DNA of 12,598 bases from Aquirhabdus sp. (lineage in GTDB: Bacteria; Pseudomonadota; Gammaproteobacteria; Pseudomonadales; Moraxellaceae). The position numbers and the translations under genes are program-made. Below are positions 1 to 5,113 of the stretch, in pieces (position 1 is the first letter of the stretch; each line of letters opens with the position of its first letter). The stretch lies in assembly GCA_030151145.1 (NCBI GenBank), contig JASLEL010000351.1:1-12598 (forward strand). The letters run 5' to 3'. Below the pieces are notes generated by a model that worked only from the letters and a program-made list of their open reading frames with translations, was not told the DNA's origin and did not search any database.

Positions 1-205
1 ATGATCTGGCGGCGGTGGGCTATCCGCTGGTTGGTGGGCGTCTGGATGTGATCGGCGGGCAAGATACGGCAGCACTGATCTTCAAGCGCAACAAGCACAT
101 CATTAATGTGCTTGTTGCGCTTGAAGATCAGTGCTGCCGTATCTTGCCCGCCGATCACATCCAGACGCCCACCAACCAGCGGATAGCCCACCGCCGCCAG
201 ATCAT
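1..205. repeat. Perfect 100-bp inverted repeat at the left edge
   Basis: Bases 1-100 are the exact reverse complement of bases 106-205, with no mismatch in 100 positions; base i pairs with base 206-i. The centre is the 5-nt CATTA at 101-105, inside the 8-nt palindrome CATTAATG (101-108). The arm may continue left of base 1, which cannot be seen. The repeat lies wholly inside the 3' part of the anti-sigma gene, so both arms carry the same coding sequence in opposite directions. A long perfect palindrome with a tiny loop at a sequence end is typical of a fold-back join (chimeric read, amplification artefact or assembly end). A real inverted duplication is the alternative. Confidence 0.97.
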
Positions 206-638
206 GCACCGGCGGCGCATAGTCGAGCTTACCCAGAAACCATGGCTTGACCGTGTGCTGATCGGTCGACACCACATCCATCAGATGTTCGGCCAACAAG
301 GATCGCACATGGCTGTCAGTAAACTCATTACCGACACTCGTCTGTGTCTGCCAAAGCGGCAAGACCAGAAAGGTCACCAGTATACCCGCCGCAAAGGACA
401 TGCCTGCCGGTAACCACGGCGCGGCACGCCGACGTACGACGGGCTTGGCGGCTACAGGTGCAGATACTTCAGGCGGAGGCAACAGCTCGTCAATCGCAAG
501 TCTCAGCTCACGCGGCATCTCGTAACGTGTCGCCTTGGTATGGATCAACTGGCTGAGCTCTTGTTGGCCTTGCTCTGTAGGTTCCAAGTCGTTTTGGCCT
601 GACTCACTCTGGCTTAAATCGTCATCGTGTGAATTCAT
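1..638 (-). CDS. Membrane anti-sigma factor, 3' end corrupted or missing
   Basis: Partner of the ECF sigma factor just upstream; such proteins hold the sigma factor at the inner membrane until an envelope signal releases it. The ORF starts at ATG 638-636, three bases past the sigma stop codon, with AGGA eight bases upstream; an in-frame ATG at 647-645 would overlap the sigma stop instead. The N-terminal cytoplasmic part (about residues 1-73) has a helical stretch around ELSQLIHTKATRYEMP. One transmembrane segment lies at about 76-95. The periplasmic part has the family blocks HTVKPWFLGKLDYAPPV and GYPLVGGRLD, known from RsiW-like transmembrane transcriptional regulators. There is no cysteine in the native part, so the usual zinc-binding HxxxCxxC motif is absent. 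From about residue 178 the reading frame enters the other arm of the terminal palindrome; the residues after KRNKHI are probably not native. The true C-terminus is therefore unknown. Confidence 0.85.
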   Translation of the reverse strand, partial: MNSHDDDLSQSESGQNDLEPTEQGQQELSQLIHTKATRYEMPRELRLAIDELLPPPEVSAPVAAKPVVRRRAAPWLPAGMSFAAGILVTFLVLPLWQTQTSVGNEFTDSHVRSLLAEHLMDVVSTDQHTVKPWFLGKLDYAPPVHDLAAVGYPLVGGRLDVIGGQDTAALIFKRNKHINDVLVALEDQCCRILPADHIQTPTNQRIAHRRQI

Positions 639-639
639 A

Positions 640-1173
640 TCATTCATCCTGCAGCATGGATGTTAATGCTGCACGCAACATCCCCCGTGCCCGCGACAGG
701 CGCGACATCACGGTCCCAGACGGCACACCCGTCACCTGTGCGATCTCCTCATAGCTCATCTCCTCCATTTCACGCAGGATGATCACCTCACGAAACACGG
801 CAGGCAATCCCGCAATGGCCGTATCAATCTGCTCGCGACGACAGCGGTCCAGTGCCACATGCTCAGGCGAGGCCAGCGACGGATGCAGACGGTCCACATC
901 ATGCTGTACCACCTCATCGTCGATATCGACAAACAGCGACTCACGCCGCACCATCCGAAAATGATCCATACAGGCATTGCGCACGATGGCAAGCAGCCAC
1001 GGCTTGGGATGATCGCCGCGCAGGGTGTGCAGAAAGCGGTACGCCTGCAATGCGGCATTCTGCATCACATCATGCGCGGAGAATTCATCGCGCAGCAGTC
1101 TGCACGCCAGGTTGTACCCAGCGTCCAGATGAGGGGCGATCTCAAGGTCAAAGCGACGTCGTTGGTCCATCAT
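640..1173 (-). CDS. ECF-family RNA polymerase sigma factor
   Basis: A 177-residue sigma-70 family factor of the extracytoplasmic-function type, which directs RNA polymerase to a small stress regulon. Sigma region 2 covers roughly residues 15-80 (AHDVMQNAALQAYRFL, then PKPWLLAIVRNACMDHFR). Region 4 covers roughly 115-170, with the helix-turn-helix seen in MSYEEIAQVTGVPSGTVMSRLSRAR. There is no region 1.1 or 3, as expected for the class. Two ATG codons stand side by side at 1173-1168; a stop three codons upstream excludes a longer protein. No strong ribosome-binding site precedes it, but a small upstream ORF ends in an ATGA overlap with this start, which suggests translational coupling. The anti-sigma gene follows directly. 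The gene is fourth or fifth in a minus-strand operon with exported copper and phosphoesterase proteins. Confidence 0.95.
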   Translation of the reverse strand: MMDQRRRFDLEIAPHLDAGYNLACRLLRDEFSAHDVMQNAALQAYRFLHTLRGDHPKPWLLAIVRNACMDHFRMVRRESLFVDIDDEVVQHDVDRLHPSLASPEHVALDRCRREQIDTAIAGLPAVFREVIILREMEEMSYEEIAQVTGVPSGTVMSRLSRARGMLRAALTSMLQDE

Positions 1174-1262
1174 GAGCCATCAGCATTCCGCCATGCAGTC
1201 ATGGCCCATGGAAACATAAAACCGACGTCAGGCACAGCCTTGCCTACCACATTTTTTGCCAT
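1170..1262 (-). CDS. Possible 30-residue small ORF coupled to the sigma gene
   Basis: Between cupredoxin and sigma gene lies a short ORF starting MAKNVVGKAVPDVGF and ending AWRNADGS. AAGGA sits five bases before its ATG (1262-1260), immediately after the cupredoxin stop. Its TGA (1172-1170) overlaps the sigma ATG as ATGA, a common sign of coupled translation. The middle is hydrophobic (around GFMFPWAMTAW) but too short for a clear membrane span. I do not recognise the product. An ORF of this length can occur by chance; the case rests on the ribosome-binding site and exact overlap. It may act only as a leader that delivers ribosomes to the sigma gene. Confidence 0.4.
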   Translation of the reverse strand: MAKNVVGKAVPDVGFMFPWAMTAWRNADGS

Positions 1263-1270
1263 CCATATCC

Positions 1271-1597
1271 TTACTGACCAGTCACGATGACCTTGCCAAT
1301 CATATGCGGATGCAGCGTGCAGAAATAGTCATAGCTGCCTGCCTTGCTAAACGTAAACGAATACTTGCCATTGGTGTCGAGCGCGGCTGAGCGAAACAGA
1401 TGTGCATTGCTGCGATCTGCTACGGTATGCGGGTCTTCATCGGTGTTGGTCCAAGTGACGGTGGTACCCACCGGCACAGTCAATGTGGCGGGCACGAAGG
1501 CAAAATTCTTGATCTCAACCGTATTGCCCGCCGCATGGGCACCGGACGAGATCAGCGCACCAAACAAGAGTGCTGCCGCAAAATTGCGTGTGTTCAT
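1271..1597 (-). CDS. Periplasmic cupredoxin (amicyanin/plastocyanin-like)
   Basis: A 108-residue blue-copper protein, probably an electron carrier or copper-binding protein of the periplasm. A Sec signal peptide is visible (residues 1-23, cut likely after AHA or AHAA). The mature part has the cupredoxin beta-sandwich pattern: VEIKNFAFVPATLTVPVGTTVTW, the first copper ligand H57 in DEDPHTV, and the C-terminal loop CTLHPHM supplying C93, H96 and M99, the Cx2Hx2M spacing of amicyanins. All four type-1 copper ligands are present. I chose ATG 1597-1595 because AAGGGAG lies about eight bases upstream; a GTG nine bases earlier would overlap that site. The stop of the phosphoesterase gene lies 13 bases upstream, so the two are surely co-transcribed. 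The sigma gene follows about 100 bases downstream. Confidence 0.93.
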   Translation of the reverse strand: MNTRNFAAALLFGALISSGAHAAGNTVEIKNFAFVPATLTVPVGTTVTWTNTDEDPHTVADRSNAHLFRSAALDTNGKYSFTFSKAGSYDYFCTLHPHMIGKVIVTGQ

Positions 1598-1610
1598 GAT
1601 CACCACTCCC

Positions 1611-2585
1611 TTAAACCAGTGTCGAGTCAGTCAGCGCCAGCTCATGCTTACCTTGAACGGTCTTGACCTCGGTAATGCCCAGATAGCTGCGCAATGCTTC
1701 AGCCGGGACCTTCATCGGACCCGGCGATGGTGCTGCACCCGGTGCAGGCTGCGGATATGCCGTACCGCGTGCAGTATGGAAGGTCATATTGCCCTCGACC
1801 TTCTGAATCACTTGATGGATATGGCCATTCAGGATGGTCACTGAGCCATATTTACGCAGCATCGCCAGTGCAACCTGCCCATCCGCAGTACCCCAGCCCC
1901 ACGGCTCGTAGATGGTCCAGAGTGGAATATGGGCAAACACCACGATCGGCGTGCTCTTGGTCACGGCACGCAAGTCATCCGCCAGCCATTTCAATTGTTC
2001 GTCGCCAAGGCTGGTCATTTGGCCTTGTTTAAAGCTCAGTACATTGACCAATGCAATGAAATGCACACCATGGTCGTCAAAGCTATACCAGCCCGCACCT
2101 TGGGTGCCTTTGCCATAGCGATCAAGGAACAGCTTGCCGCCGCCTTCATCCAGCGTATCGTGCTCACCCGGCACATAGTGAACTGGTGCAGGCAGGCCTT
2201 TAAACAGCTCGGCTGCGGTATCAAACTCCTCAGGCTTGGACAGATGCGTGACGTCACCAGTGTGCAGGATCAGGCTGGGTGCCTGCGGCAGGGCATTGAT
2301 GCGATCCATCGCGATCTGCAGGGTCTTGATCGGCTCGGGATTGGCTTCTTTATTAAAGCCGATATGCGTATCGCTGATCTGGACGAAGTGAAAAGTGCCT
2401 GAGGCTTTCAGCTGTGTAGCCTCGTCCATGGCAAAGGCTTTGGGCACACCGCCCACCATGGCCCAGACGACACCCGTACCGGCCCAGGCAGAGCACTCCA
2501 AAAACCGGCGACGGCTGATTTCAGTAGCATGAGATTCAGATTCTACAGCCGTAGGGCTGTGGTCAGACAAGCGTAGATGTGACAT
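1611..2585 (-). CDS. Tat-exported calcineurin-like metallophosphoesterase
   Basis: A 324-residue exported hydrolase; substrate unknown. The N-terminus carries a twin-arginine signal (SRRRFLE at 24-30, then a hydrophobic stretch ending VPKAFA at about 47-52), so the enzyme is folded, perhaps with its metals, before export. The two-metal site motifs come in the usual order: D72-T-H74, G110-D111, G140-E-H-D143, H219 in VFAHIPLW, and GHIH at 254-257. In the third motif the common asparagine of GNHD is replaced by glutamate; I recall GEHD in close relatives of this Tat-type group, so it need not be inactivating. The start at 2585-2583 has GGAGAG five bases upstream; a longer ORF to 2627 lacks such a site. 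It is the first gene of the sigma operon, directly behind a candidate ECF promoter. Confidence 0.9.
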   Translation of the reverse strand: MSHLRLSDHSPTAVESESHATEISRRRFLECSAWAGTGVVWAMVGGVPKAFAMDEATQLKASGTFHFVQISDTHIGFNKEANPEPIKTLQIAMDRINALPQAPSLILHTGDVTHLSKPEEFDTAAELFKGLPAPVHYVPGEHDTLDEGGGKLFLDRYGKGTQGAGWYSFDDHGVHFIALVNVLSFKQGQMTSLGDEQLKWLADDLRAVTKSTPIVVFAHIPLWTIYEPWGWGTADGQVALAMLRKYGSVTILNGHIHQVIQKVEGNMTFHTARGTAYPQPAPGAAPSPGPMKVPAEALRSYLGITEVKTVQGKHELALTDSTLV

Positions 2586-2635
2586 GGGAACTCTCCGTGT
2601 GGCGTTGAAGGAAGCGTTTAAAACCAACTCACCCT

Positions 2636-2666
2636 AATAGACGCAGCATGTGCCCCATTTATTCCC
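2636..2666 (-). promoter_or_regulatory. Candidate ECF sigma promoter of the operon
   Basis: Read on the minus strand, GGGAATAAA (2666-2658) is followed by CGTCTATT (2643-2636). The GGAAT core and CGTCT core are 17 nt apart, which fits the GGAA(C/T)-N16-17-CGTC form of ECF promoters. The -10 element ends about 50 bases before the phosphoesterase start. The obvious reader is the ECF sigma factor coded in the same operon, giving positive autoregulation. I found no second copy with both elements at this spacing in the window. Confidence 0.65.
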
Positions 2667-2705
2667 AGATCATGACAGTTTTTTAATCAATCATCTTAAA
2701 GTCGC

Positions 2706-3449
2706 TTATTGAGTCGATAGCGCGTAGAACCGCACCACCCCTGTCGAGCCTGAAGCCGAATTGTCCTGTAGATAATTACCGGCCTTGAAATACACTGTCC
2801 CGGCAGTGTCCCACGATGGATCAAAGCTAAAGGAATGAGAGACGCCATTGACGGTCACCGTCACCACATGATCTGACTGCGCGATGGTATAGCTGAAGCG
2901 CTGACCCAGTGCGAGTCCATGCAGCAGCGGATAACGCGCCTCGGTATTGCCGGGACTGATTTTGACGCCTGCCACGATGTCACCATTGATCCAGCGGATC
3001 TTGAAGGCTTCCGTCCCCTGCCCGTTTCCATGGATCTGCCCGATGATGATATCGCCGCTGGCAGGTTGCTGCGTCACCGCCAGTGTGGCACTCAACGTGT
3101 GCATACCTGAGAAAGTCCACTCACCGATCGTACGTAGCTCCGACCGCGGAAAGTGTGATTCACGGGTCGTCGCGCCATTATCCGGACAAGCGAACACCAG
3201 TGCCTTGGTCATTCCGTCATAGTAGAAATCAGGCGATATGTAGCTCATGAGCATCGGTGGCGAAACCTCAAGCACACTATCCCCTCTGGCAATCGGAGTC
3301 TGCAGCTTATACATCAATAGATCGACATGGTGCCCGGGTGCATCGGCCTGCGGATCAGCATAGGCGCAGGTACTGGCAGATAACGCGACAGCAAATCCTA
3401 CAATTTGCAATCCGCTGACCATCCCGCCGAGATGCTGAGCCTGCGCCAT
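2706..3449 (-). CDS. Secreted alginate lyase, polysaccharide lyase family 7
   Basis: A 247-residue enzyme that cuts alginate by beta-elimination, acting in the periplasm or outside the cell. The signal peptide spans residues 1-31 with cleavage likely at AYA/DP. The single catalytic domain (alginate lyase 2 fold, a beta-jelly roll) fills the rest. The three PL7 signature blocks are intact: RSELR at 102-106, QIH at 138-140, and YFKAGNYLQ at 220-228, giving the catalytic Gln, His and Tyr and the substrate-binding Arg. In this family QIH, rather than QVH, is usually linked to preference for guluronate-containing alginate. The start at 3449-3447 has AAAGGAAAG six bases upstream; the ORF stays open to 3557, but that would place a long tail before the signal peptide. 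No carbohydrate-binding module is attached. The methyltransferase gene lies 108 bases upstream on the same strand. Confidence 0.92.
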   Translation of the reverse strand: MAQAQHLGGMVSGLQIVGFAVALSASTCAYADPQADAPGHHVDLLMYKLQTPIARGDSVLEVSPPMLMSYISPDFYYDGMTKALVFACPDNGATTRESHFPRSELRTIGEWTFSGMHTLSATLAVTQQPASGDIIIGQIHGNGQGTEAFKIRWINGDIVAGVKISPGNTEARYPLLHGLALGQRFSYTIAQSDHVVTVTVNGVSHSFSFDPSWDTAGTVYFKAGNYLQDNSASGSTGVVRFYALSTQ

Positions 3450-3557
3450 GACGTACTTTCCTTTATCGTGATCAAACAAACGACCCAAGGTCTTAACAAA
3501 GATAACGATATCGATGCGTGATCGGTTGACACGTGGTGAATACGCGACATCCGCCAA

Positions 3558-4226
3558 TTAGTTGGGAACAGCCCTCAGCACATATTGCACAGGGGTAGCA
3601 TCATTTATGGCAGTCTGAGGGTCGACACCACATGCCCGGGCAATCTCGCCGATTAAAGGCAGGAAGCGATCCCGATGCGGCTCATCAAACAAACGGCCAA
3701 CGCCATCAACGACACTAAATCCGCTGTGGGCGAAAAGCTCAATCATGGTTTCACGGGTGAACCAGCGTAAGTGGGTACGATCAAACAGACCGCTGTCCTC
3801 ATAGCGAAAATCGCCGATAGACAGCTTGGCAAACATACTCCAGTGTTGTGCATTAGGAATGCACGCCACAACAGAACCGTGCTCAGGAATGACCTCTCGA
3901 ATCCGCTGTAATACCCGCCAAGGATCGCGCATATGCTCCAGCGTATCGCCAAAAATCCAGCAGTCGCGATCTGCATAACGCTGAAAGAATGCATCATCGG
4001 CGTGCTCGATATCCAGCGCATGCGTCACATGACAATGCTGTCTGGCAATCTCAATATAATCCGCATCGATATCCACACCGACATAATGACTTGCGGGGTT
4101 GACCAGCCTGAACTCACGCGCCAGCGCACCAGAACTACAGCCAATCTCGATTAATGTCTGGGAAGCAGGTGGAATCAGACGCAGAAGATCTGGATTATGA
4201 TGGTCGTGGACGGGCGTTTGTTGCAT
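3558..4226 (-). CDS. Class I SAM-dependent methyltransferase
   Basis: A 222-residue methyltransferase of the Methyltransf_23/UbiG-like type; substrate unknown. The SAM-binding motif I is LIEIGCSSGALA (25-36), followed by motif II YVGVDIDADYIEIAR with acidic D52. The block GDTLEHMRDPWRVL (93-106) and the later DRTHLRWFTRETM are typical of methyltransferases found in glycan and lipopolysaccharide clusters, so a sugar or polysaccharide substrate is possible. AAAGG lies in front of ATG 4226-4224, within a small potential hairpin. No signal peptide or membrane segment is present, so it acts in the cytoplasm. No glycosyltransferase gene is next to it in this window, so the assignment stops at the fold. 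Confidence 0.88.
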   Translation of the reverse strand: MQQTPVHDHHNPDLLRLIPPASQTLIEIGCSSGALAREFRLVNPASHYVGVDIDADYIEIARQHCHVTHALDIEHADDAFFQRYADRDCWIFGDTLEHMRDPWRVLQRIREVIPEHGSVVACIPNAQHWSMFAKLSIGDFRYEDSGLFDRTHLRWFTRETMIELFAHSGFSVVDGVGRLFDEPHRDRFLPLIGEIARACGVDPQTAINDATPVQYVLRAVPN

Positions 4227-4262
4227 GTGACATATCCTTTGTTAAAGGTCCTTTAGAAATAC

Positions 4263-4284
4263 GGCAGCAAGACGCGATGCTGCC
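4263..4284. repeat. Short hairpin GGCAGCA / TGCTGCC
   Basis: A 7-bp perfect stem with an 8-base loop lies 37 bases upstream of the methyltransferase start. There is no T-tract on either side, so it is not a standard terminator. It could form in the methyltransferase leader RNA or be chance. Confidence 0.35.
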
Positions 4285-4286
4285 TG

Positions 4287-4314
4287 CTCAAGCCCCTCTC
4301 AAGGCCTGCTCAAG
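4287..4314. repeat. Three CTCAAG repeats phased by 11 bases
   Basis: CTCAAG occurs at 4287-4292, 4298-4303 and 4309-4314, so each starts 11 bases after the last, about one DNA turn. The outer two are part of a longer 10-mer direct repeat, CCTGCTCAAG (4283-4292 and 4305-4314), 22 bases apart. Same-face phasing suggests a protein-binding array upstream of the methyltransferase or nudJ, but no known factor is recognised. Confidence 0.4.
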
Positions 4315-4365
4315 ATTAGCACAGTGCATGCCTTGTGCAATAAGCCATTACGTATTCTCCAACTG

Positions 4366-4381
4366 CCAGCACATGTGCTGG
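4366..4381. repeat. 16-bp perfect palindrome, possible operator
   Basis: CCAGCACATGTGCTGG reads the same on both strands. It stands alone in the divergent region about 140 bases before the methyltransferase start and 170 before nudJ. Its form suits a dimeric regulator, but I cannot name one. Confidence 0.4.
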
Positions 4382-4549
4382 TCATCATCCGTCTATGACA
4401 CGGACCTCAGCACATACCGGTCTTGTCATGCGCCAGAGCTAGCCGCTGACGATGGACATGACACGCATCGATCATGGTTAAATTTCAGCTAATGCATTAT
4501 GATATCGGATTGCCATATTTACCCGCTTTTTAAGATCACGGCTTGAGTT

Positions 4550-5020
4550 ATGTCCTGGACCCCCCATGTTACCGTTGCCACAGTGATTCAGCAGACATCA
4601 GGCTCGCATGTTGATCCTCGTTTTTTATTTGTCGAGGAAGAAAGCCTCAATCTGCCGCATCTGGTGATTAATCAGCCCGCAGGTCACGTCGAAGCCAATG
4701 AAAGCCTGATCGAGGCGGCCATCCGCGAAACGCTGGAAGAAACGGCACATACCGTCGAGATCGATCATGTGCTCGGCATGTATACCTATACGCCGCCCAA
4801 TGATCCGCTGTGTACCTATTATCGCATGTGCTTTCTCGCTTCGGTCGTCTCCTTTGATGCGACGCGACCGCTGGATACCGGCATTGTCCGCACCGTCTGG
4901 CTGACTTTGGATGAGCTGAAAGCCAGTGGTCGCGCGCGTTCACCGCTGGTGATTCGCTGTATAGAGGATGCGCTGGCAGGACAGCGTTTTCCGCTGTCGC
5001 TAATTTTTGAGCAGCCGTGA
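4550..5020 (+). CDS. nudJ: Nudix hydrolase, NudJ-type phosphatase
   Basis: A 156-residue pyrophosphohydrolase resembling E. coli NudJ, which releases phosphate from nucleoside di- and triphosphates and from thiamine precursor pyrophosphates such as HMP-PP. The opening PHVTVATV matches the start of NudJ and fixes the start codon despite a weak ribosome-binding site. The Nudix box begins in NQPAGHVEANE and runs through AAIRETLEETA (about residues 45-67): the metal-binding REXXEE core is intact, but the residues usually hydrophobic and glycine (U and G of the consensus) are changed to Thr and Ala. The C-terminal RSPLV and GQRFPLSLI blocks also match NudJ. It is first in a run with mnmA, hflD and purB, the same order as in E. 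coli, with 93 bases before mnmA. Confidence 0.88.
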   Translation: MSWTPHVTVATVIQQTSGSHVDPRFLFVEEESLNLPHLVINQPAGHVEANESLIEAAIRETLEETAHTVEIDHVLGMYTYTPPNDPLCTYYRMCFLASVVSFDATRPLDTGIVRTVWLTLDELKASGRARSPLVIRCIEDALAGQRFPLSLIFEQP

Positions 5021-5051
5021 TTGACGTAGTTGATGAATTGACGTGGTTGAT
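5021..5051 (+). repeat. Two 14-base direct repeats after nudJ
   Basis: TTGACGTAGTTGAT (5021-5034) is repeated as TTGACGTGGTTGAT (5038-5051), with one difference and a period of 17 bases. It starts right after the nudJ stop, in the 93-base gap before mnmA. Each copy contains a -35-like TTGACG, so it may be part of an internal mnmA promoter, but no clear -10 box sits at the right distance. Confidence 0.5.
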
Positions 5052-5113
5052 AATTAACCCCGTTTTATCATGATGATTGATTTGTTGTGTTCAATGTTTT
5101 TTGAGATCCCAAG

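Larger units (their letters stand above)
4227..4549. other. 323-bp divergent intergenic region
   Basis: This gap separates the minus-strand methyltransferase from the plus-strand nudJ and must hold both promoters. I see no convincing gene in it. It contains a CCTTT-GTT-AAAGG hairpin over the methyltransferase ribosome-binding site (4236-4248), a 7-bp stem GGCAGCA/TGCTGCC (4263-4284), three phased CTCAAG hexamers (4287-4314), and a 16-bp palindrome (4366-4381). A TATGAT at 4498-4503 could be a -10 box for nudJ, but no good -35 stands before it. The bases nearer nudJ are more AT-rich than the surrounding genes, as expected for a promoter region. Confidence 0.6.

Noticed and set aside
15..413. 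Plus-strand ORF of 132 codons across the palindrome
   Set aside because: Its first part is the inverted copy of the anti-sigma gene and the rest is antisense to the same gene; it exists only because of the palindrome.
2586..2627. Longer N-terminus for the phosphoesterase
   Set aside because: It would put 14 residues ahead of a start with a good ribosome-binding site and has none of its own.
3450..3557. Longer N-terminus for the alginate lyase
   Set aside because: The extra 36 codons would precede a clear signal peptide; a strong ribosome-binding site marks the start at 3449.
4154..4492. Plus-strand ORF of 112 codons over the methyltransferase start and the intergenic gap
   Set aside because: It overlaps the methyltransferase in antisense, lacks a clear ribosome-binding site, and its composition is unlike a real protein.
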